From assembly GCF_014656415.1 (NCBI RefSeq), contig NZ_BNCJ01000018.1:1-64000 (forward strand): a stretch of DNA of 64,000 nucleotides. The letters run 5' to 3'. Position numbers and translations under genes: made by a program. The notes beneath the pieces are model-generated. The model ran no database searches. It had not been told where the DNA came from and saw nothing but the letters and a program-made list of their open reading frames with translations. Below, in pieces: positions 1 to 8,421 of this stretch (its first letter is position 1; every line of letters begins with the position of its first letter). The DNA comes from Seohaeicola zhoushanensis (GTDB lineage Bacteria > Pseudomonadota > Alphaproteobacteria > Rhodobacterales > Rhodobacteraceae).

Positions 1-2
1 CC

Positions 3-686
3 ATCAAGGCCGGCCATTTCGCGCGCTCGACAATCACCGTCCGCGACGCCGAGGGCAATGTCCTGCTCGACCACGAGGAATACCCCCGCCCGCAGACCAC
101 GCTGGACAGCCTCGCCACGCTCAAGCCGGTCTTCGAGGCGGTGGCGCAATCGCCCGTCGACGACGAGGGCACCACCCAGCTCGACCTGATCCGCCGCGTC
201 TATCCGGGCCTCGACATCAACTACATCCACCACGCCGGGACATCCTCGGGCGTGGTCGACGGCGCCGCCGCCCTGCTCATCGCCTCGCACCAGGCCATCG
301 AGGCCAACGGCTGGACACCCCGCGCCCGCATCGTCGCCATGGCCAATGTCGGCGACAGCCCCGAGCTGATGCTGAACGGCCCCGTCCCCGCCGCCCGCAA
401 GGTGCTCGACAAGGCCGGGATGACCCTCGCCGACATCGATCTGTTCGAGGTGAACGAGGCCTTTGCCGTGGTGGCCGAGAAATTCATCCGCGACCTCGAC
501 CTCGACCGCGACAGGGTGAACGTCAACGGCGGCGCCATCGCCCTCGGCCACCCGATCGGGGCCACCGGCGCCATGCTGATCGGCACCCTGCTCGACGAGC
601 TCGAACGCCGCGACCTGCACCGCGGGCTGGTCACCATGTGCGCCGCCGGCGGCATGGCCCCGGCCATCATCATCGAACGGGTCTGA
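3..686 (+). CDS. Acetyl-CoA acetyltransferase (thiolase), C-terminal part
   Basis: The gene enters from the left edge; codons are in frame from base 3 and about 227 residues remain. It carries the C-terminal thiolase motifs: NEAFA, GGAIALGHPIGATGA (active-site His) and a Cys in MCAAGGM near the end, the position of the second catalytic cysteine. Thiolases make or cleave 3-ketoacyl-CoA with CoA. The N-terminal nucleophilic Cys lies outside the window, so degradative or biosynthetic type cannot be decided. The next gene, an enoyl-CoA isomerase/hydratase fusion, follows after 21 bases on the same strand, which suggests a shared acyl-CoA operon. Confidence 0.93.
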   Translation: MKAGHFARSTITVRDAEGNVLLDHEEYPRPQTTLDSLATLKPVFEAVAQSPVDDEGTTQLDLIRRVYPGLDINYIHHAGTSSGVVDGAAALLIASHQAIEANGWTPRARIVAMANVGDSPELMLNGPVPAARKVLDKAGMTLADIDLFEVNEAFAVVAEKFIRDLDLDRDRVNVNGGAIALGHPIGATGAMLIGTLLDELERRDLHRGLVTMCAAGGMAPAIIIERV

Positions 687-707
687 CCCCGAACAGGAGC
701 GCGCCCC

Positions 708-1886
708 ATGCCCCAGAACGCCGATATCGCCCGCGCCCTCTACGCCGCGCTTGCCGCCGGCGACCGCGAGGCGCTGGCCGCCCTGCTCCACCCCGCCTTC
801 CAGGGCCATGCCGCCGAGGGAATGCCCTTCGGCATCGGCGGTCCGCACGACGGGCCCGAGGCGATGCGGCGCAACGTCTGGGGCCGGATCGCGCGCAACT
901 TCGAGGCCCGCGTCGAGCCCGAGCATTTCATCCAGCTCGAAAACGGCCGCCTGCTGGTCACCGGCCGCTATCGTGGGCAGGGACAGGGCGGCGCGGAACT
1001 CGACGCCGCTTTCATCCATGTTATCGGCTTCGCCGACGGGCAGATCGCCAGCCTCGACCAGCACACCGACACCCACCGCTGGCACCAGGCGGCCGCGCCC
1101 GCGCCTACGGTCACGCTCGACATCGCCGAAGGCATCGCCGTCCTGCGCCTGAACCGCCCGGCCAAGGGCAATGCGATCAACGAACAGGTCACGGTCGACC
1201 TGCTCGACGCCGCCAACCGCCTGGCCGAGGCGCCGGGCCTGCGCGCCGTGCTCATCACCGGCAACGGGCCGCATTTCACACTGGGCGGCGATCTCGACTT
1301 CTTCGCCGGCACCTCGGCCGAGGAGCTGCCCAACCGCCTGCGCCGCATGATCGACCGCTATCACCTCGCGATGGAACGGCTGATGGCGCTCGACGCGCCC
1401 ATCGTCGCGGCGATCCGGGGCGGCGCGGGCGGTGGCGGGCTGGGGCTGCTCTATGTCGCCGATATCACCATCGCCTCGGATACCGCGCAATTCGTGCTGG
1501 GCTATGGCCGCCTCGGCCTCACCTCGGACGGCGGCAGCACCTGGTTCCTGCCCCGGCTGGTGGGGATGCAGCGGGCGCGCGAGCTGTTCCTGCTGAACAC
1601 CCGTTTCGGCGCCGATGAGGCGCTGGCCTTCGGCCTCGTCACCCGTGTCTGCCCCGATGCCGCGCTCGAAGCCGAGGCCGCCGCCATGGTCTCGCGCCTC
1701 GCCGCCGGCCCCACCCGCGCCTTCGGCGGCATCCGCCGCCTGCTGCGCCAGTCCTTCGAGACCGGCCTGCCAGATCAGCTGCGCGCCGAGGTCGACACCA
1801 TCGTCGAGGTCAGCCGCACCGCCGATGCGCGCGAGGGCATCGCCGCCTTCGCCGCCAAGCGCAGCCCCGGCTTCCGCGGCACCTGA
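708..1886 (+). CDS. SnoaL-like domain fused to enoyl-CoA hydratase/isomerase
   Basis: A 392-residue protein with two domains. Residues 1 to about 125 look like a SnoaL/NTF2-fold domain (small alpha+beta ligand-binding fold). Residues about 135-392 are a crotonase-fold enoyl-CoA hydratase/isomerase. Both glutamates of classical enoyl-CoA hydratase appear to be absent: the first position falls in GGGGLGL and the second in FVLGY. An Asp at about residue 274 in LGLTSDGGSTW aligns with the catalytic Asp of PaaG-type isomerases, so isomerase chemistry is more likely than hydration (inference). The start at 708 is preceded by a purine-rich AGGAGC. It follows the thiolase gene directly. Confidence 0.85.
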   Translation: MPQNADIARALYAALAAGDREALAALLHPAFQGHAAEGMPFGIGGPHDGPEAMRRNVWGRIARNFEARVEPEHFIQLENGRLLVTGRYRGQGQGGAELDAAFIHVIGFADGQIASLDQHTDTHRWHQAAAPAPTVTLDIAEGIAVLRLNRPAKGNAINEQVTVDLLDAANRLAEAPGLRAVLITGNGPHFTLGGDLDFFAGTSAEELPNRLRRMIDRYHLAMERLMALDAPIVAAIRGGAGGGGLGLLYVADITIASDTAQFVLGYGRLGLTSDGGSTWFLPRLVGMQRARELFLLNTRFGADEALAFGLVTRVCPDAALEAEAAAMVSRLAAGPTRAFGGIRRLLRQSFETGLPDQLRAEVDTIVEVSRTADAREGIAAFAAKRSPGFRGT

Positions 1887-1975
1887 GCCCCCGCAATGGC
1901 CCGCAACAAACTGTCGCTGAAACGGTTCAATTCGATCTCGATCAAATCTTCACGAGCAGTTGTAGCAATTCCGTT

Positions 1976-2003
1976 ACGCAAACTATGGACATTTGCGTTT
2001 TTG
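1976..2003. promoter_or_regulatory. 7-bp inverted repeat before the TRAP genes (operator or weak terminator)
   Basis: ACGCAAA at 1976-1982 and TTTGCGT at 1992-1998 form a perfect inverted repeat with a 9-base spacer, followed by a short T run. It sits about 80 bases before the TRAP binding-protein start. It could be a regulator operator, or a weak terminator for the upstream crotonase gene. The sequence alone does not decide. Confidence 0.4.
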
Positions 2004-2079
2004 CCCGATTAATTCCCGCGTGGTGGACTTTCAGGCCCGGCGCGGGTCGTTCCACAAAGCAAAATTCCGGAGGATTACT

Positions 2080-3174
2080 ATGGATCGTCGTTCCTTTATC
2101 CGCAAGGCGGGGACGCTTGGTGCGGCTGCCGCCGCGACTGCGCTGGCTGCACCTGCAATTGCGCAGGGCAACATCACCTGGCGCATGGTCACCACCTGGC
2201 CGAAGAACTTTCCCGGCCTCGGCGTCGGTGCACAGCGGCTTGCCGATCGCATCACCGCCGCTTCGGGCGGCCGCCTGACGGTTCAGGTCTTCTCGGCCGG
2301 CGAACTGGTTCCGCCGCTGCAATCGCTCGACGCCGTGATCGACGGCACCGCCGAGATGAGCCACGGCGCCGCCTACTACTGGCAGAACAAGTCGCCCGCG
2401 CTGTCGTTCTTCACCGGCGTGCCCTTCGGCATGACCTCGCGCGAGCTGACCGCCTGGGTCCGCTACATGGGCGGCCAGGAGATCTGGGACGAGATCTATG
2501 ACCAGTTCGGCGTGCAGGGCTTCCTGTCGGGCGACACCGGCACCCAGGCCGGCGGCTGGTTCCGCAACGAGCTGACCGGCGTGGACTCGGTCAAGGGCCT
2601 GCGCTTCCGCACCCCCGGCCTCGGCGGCCGCGTTTGGGAGAAGCTGGGCGCAACCGTGACCAACATGGCAGCCGGCGAGATCTTCCAGGCGCTGCAATCG
2701 GGCACGCTCGACGCGGCCGAATTCGTCGGACCCTACAACGACCTCGCCCTCGGCTTCTACCAGGTCGCGAAGAACTACTACTTCCCGTCCTTCGTGGAAC
2801 CCGGCCTCGCCACCGAGCTGGTTGTCGACAAGAAGAAATACCAGGCTCTGCCGGCTGATCTGCAGGCCCTCGTCAAGGACGTCTGCCAGGCCGAATACGA
2901 CCAGGTCGCATCCGACTTCTACGCCAACGACCCGCGCGCGCTGCAGACGCTGATCAACGACCACGGCGTGCAGGTCAAGCAGTTCCCCGAAGAGATCCTC
3001 CAGGCCGGCGCCGAAGCCGCCAAGGAAATCATGATCGGCCTGCGCGACTCGAGCGACCCGCTGGTCAAGAAGACCGCCGAGAGCTTCATCTCGTCGCTCA
3101 ACATCGTGCGCACCCGGTCGCGCGACACCGATGGCGCCTTTGTCCAGGCCCGTGAGAAATACTTCACGATCTGA
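2080..3174 (+). CDS. TRAP transporter solute-binding protein (DctP/TakP-like)
   Basis: A 364-residue periplasmic binding protein starting at ATG 2080, chosen because a good ribosome site (CCGGAGG) sits just upstream and the protein then begins with a Tat signal, MDRRSFIRKAG, followed by a hydrophobic stretch ending near APAIAQG. The body matches DctP-family proteins: VFSAGELVP, DTGTQAGGWFRNE and FVGPYND. From memory these resemble the 2-oxoacid-binding TakP subgroup, so a 2-oxo or hydroxy carboxylate is a reasonable ligand guess. It is the first gene of a three-gene TRAP operon facing the gentisate operon, so uptake of 3-hydroxybenzoate or gentisate is also possible (inference). Confidence 0.93.
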   Translation: MDRRSFIRKAGTLGAAAAATALAAPAIAQGNITWRMVTTWPKNFPGLGVGAQRLADRITAASGGRLTVQVFSAGELVPPLQSLDAVIDGTAEMSHGAAYYWQNKSPALSFFTGVPFGMTSRELTAWVRYMGGQEIWDEIYDQFGVQGFLSGDTGTQAGGWFRNELTGVDSVKGLRFRTPGLGGRVWEKLGATVTNMAAGEIFQALQSGTLDAAEFVGPYNDLALGFYQVAKNYYFPSFVEPGLATELVVDKKKYQALPADLQALVKDVCQAEYDQVASDFYANDPRALQTLINDHGVQVKQFPEEILQAGAEAAKEIMIGLRDSSDPLVKKTAESFISSLNIVRTRSRDTDGAFVQAREKYFTI

Positions 3175-3326
3175 CATCGCGACACAGTACTGGATGGCCC
3201 GGATTGACAGTCCGGGCCATTCGGCGTTCATACGGGCCGGTCCTGACGCACGGCCCGTCGCGGCCCCGGCGCCTTCTCGGCCTGAAACGACTGCACCCCT
3301 CACCCACGGAGGATAGGAAACACGTC

Positions 3327-3905
3327 ATGCGCATGCTAGCTTGGTTGGCCTCGCTGATCTGCGGCCTTAACCAATTCATCGGCAAGGTGTTTTCCTGGCT
3401 TGCCCTCGGCATCGTCCTGGTCTGCTTCGCGGTGGTGGTGCTGCGCTATGTCTTCGCGACCAGCTTCGTCTGGATGCAGGACCTCTACATCTGGATGAAC
3501 GGCGCGATGTTCACCGCGGTAGCGGGATTCGCCCTGCTGCGCGACGATCACGTCCGCGTCGACATCTTCTACCGCCCCGCCAAGGTCCGAACCCGCGCCC
3601 TGGCCGACCTGATCGGCATCATCGTTTTCCTGATGCCCTTCTGCTGGGTGGTCTACACCTATTCGATGCCCTTCGTGATCCGCGCCTGGGGCTATCACGA
3701 GGCCTCGGCGAACGTCGGCGGGATGCCCGGCCTCTACATCCTCAAGAGCTTCATCATCGCCTTCACGGCGGTGCTGGCGCTGCAAGGCATCGCCCTGCTG
3801 ATCCGCTCGATCCTCGTCCTGGCCGGCCGCCCCGAACTGGTGCCCCCTGCAATACAGTATTCCGCCGACCAGAAGGCCGTCGGCACCCACGAGGAGGCCG
3901 TCTGA
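3327..3905 (+). CDS. TRAP transporter small permease (DctQ)
   Basis: A 192-residue membrane protein with four hydrophobic segments (about residues 18-42, 50-70, 90-112 and 132-160). This is the usual size and topology of DctQ subunits. ATG 3327 follows the ribosome site GGAGGATAGG; an upstream in-frame ATG would add an unlikely N-terminal extension. The C-terminal tail is cytoplasmic and polar. The gene overlaps the large permease by the TGATG arrangement at 3903-3907, indicating translational coupling. It forms the membrane complex with the large subunit and uses an ion gradient to import the ligand of the upstream binding protein. Confidence 0.92.
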   Translation: MRMLAWLASLICGLNQFIGKVFSWLALGIVLVCFAVVVLRYVFATSFVWMQDLYIWMNGAMFTAVAGFALLRDDHVRVDIFYRPAKVRTRALADLIGIIVFLMPFCWVVYTYSMPFVIRAWGYHEASANVGGMPGLYILKSFIIAFTAVLALQGIALLIRSILVLAGRPELVPPAIQYSADQKAVGTHEEAV

Positions 3906-5296
3906 TGGACCCCGTCCTGATCGGCGAAATCCTCGCCGCCACCATGTTCTTCGGCGTGATTGCCTTCCTGCTGATCGGCTTCCCGGTCGCCTTCACGCTC
4001 GCCGGCGTCTCGCTGCTCTTCGGCAGCGTCGGCATGTGGTTCGGCGTCTTCGACCCGTCGAACTTCGGCTCGCTGCCGAACCGCTACATCGGCTTCATGA
4101 CCAACGAGGTGCTGGTCGCGGTGCCCCTGTTCATCTTCATGGGCGTGATGCTGGAACGCAGCCAGATCGCCGAACAGCTGCTGATGACCATGGGCAAGCT
4201 CTTCGGCAACCTGCGCGGCGGCCTCGGCATCTCGGTGATCGTGGTGGGTGCCATGCTCGCCGCCTCGACCGGCGTGGTCGGCGCCACCGTGGTGACGATG
4301 GGCCTGATCTCGTTGCCGGCGATGCTGCGCGCGGGCTATGACCCCAAGCTTGCCACCGGCGTGATATGCGCCAGCGGCACGCTGGGCCAGATCGTGCCCC
4401 CCTCGACCGTGCTGATCTTCATGGGCGACATGCTCTCGGGCATAAACAGCCAGGTGCAGATGGCCAAGGGCAACTTCGCCCCGGTGCCGGTCTCGGTCGG
4501 CGACCTCTTCGCCGGCGCGATGCTGCCGAGCCTCATGCTGGTCGGGCTCTACCTCGGCTACATGGTCTTCAAGGCGGTCACCGATCCCGCATCCTGCCCG
4601 GCAACGCCGGTGCCGCAGGACGAGAAGAAATCCCTCGGCCGCGAGGTGATGGTGGCCCTGCTGCCGCCGCTGCTGCTGATCCTGGCCGTGCTCGGCTCGA
4701 TCCTCGGCGGCATCGCCACCCCGACCGAAGCCGCCTCGGTGGGTGCCGTCGGCGCGATGATCCTCGCCGCGGTGCGGCTGCGGCTGAACTTCGACGTGCT
4801 GAAGTCGACCATCATCTCGACCGCGACCATCACCAGCATGGTCTTCGTCATCCTGCTTGGCGCATCGGTCTTCTCGGTGGTGTTCCGCATGATGGGCGGC
4901 GACAACCTGGTGCACGAGTTCCTGAGCACCCTGCCCGGCGGACGCCTCGCCGCGGTGGCCGTGGTCATGCTCATCATGTTCTTCCTGGGCTTCATCCTCG
5001 ACACCTTCGAGATCATCTTCATCGTGATCCCGATCACCGCGCCGGTGCTGCTGGCGCTCGATGTCGACCCGGTCTGGCTGGGCGTGATCGTCGGCGTGAA
5101 CCTGCAGACCTCGTTCCTCACGCCGCCCTTCGGCTTCGCGCTGTTCTACCTGCGCGGCGTGGCGCCCGACAGCCTGCCGACCTCGACGATCTACCGCGGC
5201 ATCATTCCCTTCGTGATGCTCCAGATCATCGCCATCGCGCTGCTCTTCGCCTTCCCGCAGATCGTCACCTGGCTGCCCAGGGCCATCGCGGGCTGA
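3905..5296 (+). CDS. TRAP transporter large permease (DctM)
   Basis: A 463-residue polytopic membrane protein with about a dozen hydrophobic segments, typical for DctM. Family signatures include the N-terminal FLLIGFPVAFTLAG and the conserved IVPPSTVLI and LTPPFGFALFYL regions. It is the ion-coupled transport subunit. The start overlaps the stop of dctQ by one base. A strong stem-loop follows 25 bases after the stop, closing the TRAP operon. Confidence 0.95.
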   Translation: MDPVLIGEILAATMFFGVIAFLLIGFPVAFTLAGVSLLFGSVGMWFGVFDPSNFGSLPNRYIGFMTNEVLVAVPLFIFMGVMLERSQIAEQLLMTMGKLFGNLRGGLGISVIVVGAMLAASTGVVGATVVTMGLISLPAMLRAGYDPKLATGVICASGTLGQIVPPSTVLIFMGDMLSGINSQVQMAKGNFAPVPVSVGDLFAGAMLPSLMLVGLYLGYMVFKAVTDPASCPATPVPQDEKKSLGREVMVALLPPLLLILAVLGSILGGIATPTEAASVGAVGAMILAAVRLRLNFDVLKSTIISTATITSMVFVILLGASVFSVVFRMMGGDNLVHEFLSTLPGGRLAAVAVVMLIMFFLGFILDTFEIIFIVIPITAPVLLALDVDPVWLGVIVGVNLQTSFLTPPFGFALFYLRGVAPDSLPTSTIYRGIIPFVMLQIIAIALLFAFPQIVTWLPRAIAG

Positions 5297-5320
5297 ACCA
5301 AGGCCAAGCACCAAAACACA

Positions 5321-5350
5321 AGCGCCCCGGAGGGAAACCTCCGGGGCGCT
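5321..5350. terminator. Terminator between TRAP operon and gentisate operon
   Basis: A perfect 13-bp stem (5321-5333 with 5338-5350) closed by a GAAA tetraloop, lying between two converging transcription units. The symmetric arms suit termination in both directions. The following T run is short on the plus strand. Confidence 0.8.
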
Positions 5351-5383
5351 TCGCATTCAGGGCCATCCGGCAAGGGAAAGCGC

Positions 5384-5944
5384 TCAGCGGCGCAGCGCCT
5401 CGGGCATGTCCGTCACCCGCCCGCCGTTGCCCAGGTCGATGGCCGCGTGCCAGATCTCGGCCGCGCGCAGGCACGGGGTCTCGCGCACCGCGACCATGGT
5501 GCCGTCGAGCAGCGCCACAGGCACGTCCCAGCCGGCATCCGAAAGGTCGCGCCACTCGATATCCAGATGCCGGGCCGTATGGGTGAAGAGATGCCGCAGC
5601 GCCTGCGCCGGCAGCGTCGCGCCCAGCTCGACCTCGGCGTCGCGGGCCTCGGCCGAGGGATACATCGCCAGCGCCTCGCCCGTGCGGGCACCTTCCACCA
5701 GCCGCGCCAGCCCCCGCGCGTGATAGCTGACATGCGCAATCAGCGCCCGCCGGCTCCAGCCCGCGCGCAGCGAGGCGGCGTCCAGCGCCGCATCGTCCAG
5801 TTCGTTCAGCTTGCGCGCGAAATAGGCCGTGCCGCGCCGCGCCATCAACAGGTCGTCATGCGGCGCGGTCGCGGCATCGAACCGCGCCCCCGCCCCCTGC
5901 CGCGCACGCAGCGCCTCGAGCGCGGCGGCCTCGCCCGATGTCAT
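5384..5944 (-). CDS. Maleylpyruvate isomerase family protein, mycothiol-dependent type (DinB/MDMPI fold)
   Basis: A 186-residue protein resembling the mycothiol-dependent maleylpyruvate isomerase family: an N-terminal GWSRRALIAHVSYHA helix with His71, a TYPSAEARDAE-like segment (here MYPSAEARDAE), and a later AAEIWHAAIDL helix with Glu163 and His166 as candidate metal ligands. In the corynebacterial enzyme the metal is held by two His and one Glu. It overlaps the gentisate dioxygenase stop/start by ATGA and is last in the operon. Alphaproteobacteria are not known to make mycothiol, and the operon already has a glutathione-type isomerase, so its real substrate or thiol is uncertain. Confidence 0.82.
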   Translation of the reverse strand: MTSGEAAALEALRARQGAGARFDAATAPHDDLLMARRGTAYFARKLNELDDAALDAASLRAGWSRRALIAHVSYHARGLARLVEGARTGEALAMYPSAEARDAEVELGATLPAQALRHLFTHTARHLDIEWRDLSDAGWDVPVALLDGTMVAVRETPCLRAAEIWHAAIDLGNGGRVTDMPEALRR

Positions 5945-7014
5945 GCCCCTTCGACCATGGTGCGCATGAAGCTCAGCCGTTCCATGATCGGCGCATCCGA
6001 GAAGCGGAACAGGTCGAACTGCGTCTCGGCCTGAAGGCTCCACGACACCCAGGACGGCACCACGAAGATATCGCCCTTCTCCAGCTTGCGGGTCTCGCCG
6101 CCCAGCACCACCGCGCCCGAGCCCTCGAAGACCTGGAACACCGAGGAACCGACCTCCTGCCGCGCCGGGGTCGAGGTGCCGGCCCGCAGGCGGTGGAACT
6201 CGCAGCGGATGGTCGGCATCACGTCGCCGCCATTGGTCGGGTTCACATAGCGGATCGCCGCATGACCCAGCCCCACGGTCGCGGGCACGCCCTCGTCCTC
6301 CAGCAGCAGCTGCTGCGTCAGCGCCTGGTCGGTGAACTCCCAGCGATAGGCGCCGATGGGCGAGGACACCGTGTCCTGAAGCTGCGACAGCGGCCGCAGG
6401 CCCGGATGGCACCAGAGACGCTCGCCCTGGCTGTAATTCGGCGTGGCGTTGTCGGTGACCCGCTCGGCGCCGAACTCGAAGAAGCCCACGTCCATCTGCT
6501 GGCTGAACGGAATGTCCAGCCCGTCGATCCAGGCCATCGGCTCCTGTGCCACGTTGTGATGGCCGTGGAAATTCCAGCCCGGCGTCAGCAGCAGGTCGCC
6601 CCGCGACATCCGCACCGGGTCGCCGTTGACCACGGTCCAGACGCCCTCGCCCTCGACCACGAAGCGGAAGGCGTTCTGCGAATGGCGGTGTTCGGGCGCG
6701 TTCTCGCCGGGGCAGAGATACTGGATCGCGCACCAGAGGGTCGGGCTGATATAGGCCCGCCCGCCAAGGCCCGGATTGGCCAGGCCGATGGCGCGGCGCT
6801 CGCCGCCCCGGCCCACCGGCACCAGCTTGCCCGAGCGTTCGGCCAGCGGCAGCAGGTCCGACCACTTCCACACATGCGGCACCGCCTTCGGCTTGGGGTG
6901 CAGCGGCATCAGGTCGCCGGTCTGGGTCCACAGCGGGTTCAGGTGGTTGTCCTCGAACCCCTTGTACAGCGCACGCAGTTCCGGCGTGTCTTCGGGTTGC
7001 ATGGCGTTGTCCAT
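5941..7014 (-). CDS. Gentisate 1,2-dioxygenase
   Basis: A 357-residue bicupin Fe(II) enzyme that opens the ring of gentisate (2,5-dihydroxybenzoate) to give maleylpyruvate. The N-terminal cupin carries the PEHRHSQNAFRF metal-binding segment (His-Arg-His), followed by GEGVWTVVNGDP and the LLLTPGWNFHGHHN motif. A second, degenerate cupin lies near residues 255-320. The start has a strong AAGGAGA ribosome site. Its neighbours encode the preceding hydroxylase and the two following steps, which fixes the pathway. Confidence 0.95.
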   Translation of the reverse strand: MDNAMQPEDTPELRALYKGFEDNHLNPLWTQTGDLMPLHPKPKAVPHVWKWSDLLPLAERSGKLVPVGRGGERRAIGLANPGLGGRAYISPTLWCAIQYLCPGENAPEHRHSQNAFRFVVEGEGVWTVVNGDPVRMSRGDLLLTPGWNFHGHHNVAQEPMAWIDGLDIPFSQQMDVGFFEFGAERVTDNATPNYSQGERLWCHPGLRPLSQLQDTVSSPIGAYRWEFTDQALTQQLLLEDEGVPATVGLGHAAIRYVNPTNGGDVMPTIRCEFHRLRAGTSTPARQEVGSSVFQVFEGSGAVVLGGETRKLEKGDIFVVPSWVSWSLQAETQFDLFRFSDAPIMERLSFMRTMVEGA

Positions 7015-7038
7015 GGCACTCTCCTTGCAGGCGTGGTG

Positions 7039-7689
7039 TCAGGCGGCAGCGTCCGGCTGGTTCGGCGGCGCGGCGTCGCGGAAGGCGGGAAGCGCGTCAA
7101 GCTCCCCGAAAATACGGGCAATGGTCGGCCAGCGGTCAAGCGCAATGTCGAACCGCTTGTTGTTCCAGACCTGCGCATAAAGGCAGACATCGGCCAGCCC
7201 CGGCACATCGCCGTGGCAATAGCGGCCGGTGTCCGGGCTGGTCGCCAGCGCGGTCTCCAGCGCGTCGAAGGTCAGCGTGACCCAATGGGTGAACCACGCC
7301 GCCTGCGCCGCTTCATCGGCCCCGAACTTGTCGCGCGCGTAGAACAGTACGCGCAGGTTGTTCAGCGGATGGATCTCGCAGGCGATCATATAGGCCAACG
7401 CCCGCACCCGCGCCCGGCCGAGCGGGTCGGCCGGCAGCAGCGCCGGCTCGGGATAGGTCTCCTCGAGCCATTCGATGATCGCCAGCGACTGGCCGAGGTT
7501 GGTACCGTCCTCCAGCTCCAGCGTCGGCACCAGCCCCTGCGGGTTGCGCGCCAGATACTCGGGCGTCTTGGTCTCGCCGTCGCGCAGGACATAGGCGACA
7601 TACTCGTAGTCCAGCCCCTTGAGGTTCAGCGCCGCCCGCAACCGGGTCGAGGTCGACGAGCGGAAGAAGTTGTGCAGCTTCAGCGTCAT
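7039..7689 (-). CDS. Maleylpyruvate isomerase, zeta-class glutathione S-transferase type
   Basis: A 216-residue GST with the zeta-class signature RSSTSTRLRAALNLKGL at the N-terminus, holding the Ser residues that activate glutathione, and ARNPQGLVPTLE in the thioredoxin-fold domain. In a gentisate operon this enzyme isomerises maleylpyruvate to fumarylpyruvate with glutathione as cofactor. The start overlaps the stop of the preceding hydrolase by ATGA. A paralogue in the homogentisate cluster (52307-52948) carries out the equivalent reaction on maleylacetoacetate. Confidence 0.93.
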   Translation of the reverse strand: MTLKLHNFFRSSTSTRLRAALNLKGLDYEYVAYVLRDGETKTPEYLARNPQGLVPTLELEDGTNLGQSLAIIEWLEETYPEPALLPADPLGRARVRALAYMIACEIHPLNNLRVLFYARDKFGADEAAQAAWFTHWVTLTFDALETALATSPDTGRYCHGDVPGLADVCLYAQVWNNKRFDIALDRWPTIARIFGELDALPAFRDAAPPNQPDAAA

Positions 7690-8390
7690 TGCCGCGGCCC
7701 GATGGTGGTGGTCAGATCGCCCAGCCCATCGATCGACACGACACAGACATCGCCCTCGACCAGCGGGCCGACACCGGCGGGGGTGCCGGTCATGATGACA
7801 TCGCCCGGCAGCAGCGCCATCGAGTGCGACAGGATCGAGATCATCTCGGGCACCGACCAGATCAGCTCCGCCAGGTCCGCATCCTGCTTGACCTCGCCGT
7901 TGACGGTGAGCCGGATCGACCCCTTCGACGGATGCCCGACCTTCGCCACCGGATGCACCGGCGCGATCGGCGCCGACTGATCGAAGCCCTTGCCCAGATC
8001 CCAGGGCCGCCCCTGCTCGCGCGCCTTCAGCTGCAGGTCGCGCCGGGTCAGGTCGTTGCCCACCGCATAGCCCCAGACGTGGTCCAGCGCGCGCTCCTCC
8101 GGTATATCGCGCCCGCCGGTGCCGATCACCGCGACCAGCTCGGCCTCGTAGTGGAAGTTCCCGGTCTGCGGCGGATAGGGCACCGTGGCCCCGTCCTCGA
8201 CCACCGCATCCGCGGGCTTCAGGAAGAAGAACGGCGGATCGCGGTCCGGGTCCTTGCCCATCTCGCGCGCATGGGCGGCATAGTTGCGCCCGATGCAGAA
8301 GATGCGCCGCACCGGGATGCGGTCCTCGGAGCCGGCAACGGCCAGGGTGGGAATCGGCTGGGGTTCAAAGACAAGTGCCAAGGTAGTCAT
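7686..8390 (-). CDS. Fumarylpyruvate hydrolase (FAH superfamily)
   Basis: A 234-residue fumarylacetoacetate-hydrolase-fold protein. Motifs are IFCIGRNYAAHARE, FFFLKPADAV, NFHYEAELVAVIG (acidic Mg ligands), GNDLTRRDLQ and DVIMTGTPAGVG. It cleaves fumarylpyruvate to fumarate and pyruvate, the last step of the gentisate route. Length fits the short FAH subfamily rather than true fumarylacetoacetases, which are about 420 residues. It lies 31 bases after the hydroxylase gene and overlaps the isomerase start. Confidence 0.93.
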   Translation of the reverse strand: MTTLALVFEPQPIPTLAVAGSEDRIPVRRIFCIGRNYAAHAREMGKDPDRDPPFFFLKPADAVVEDGATVPYPPQTGNFHYEAELVAVIGTGGRDIPEERALDHVWGYAVGNDLTRRDLQLKAREQGRPWDLGKGFDQSAPIAPVHPVAKVGHPSKGSIRLTVNGEVKQDADLAELIWSVPEMISILSHSMALLPGDVIMTGTPAGVGPLVEGDVCVVSIDGLGDLTTTIGPRQ

Positions 8391-8421
8391 TCCTTCTCGT
8401 GTAATCCGGAGGCGGCGCCGC

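Noticed and set aside
5938-7980. A 680-codon plus-strand frame over the gentisate operon
   Set aside because: It is antisense to clear dioxygenase and GST genes, with no ribosome site and composition typical of a shadow frame.
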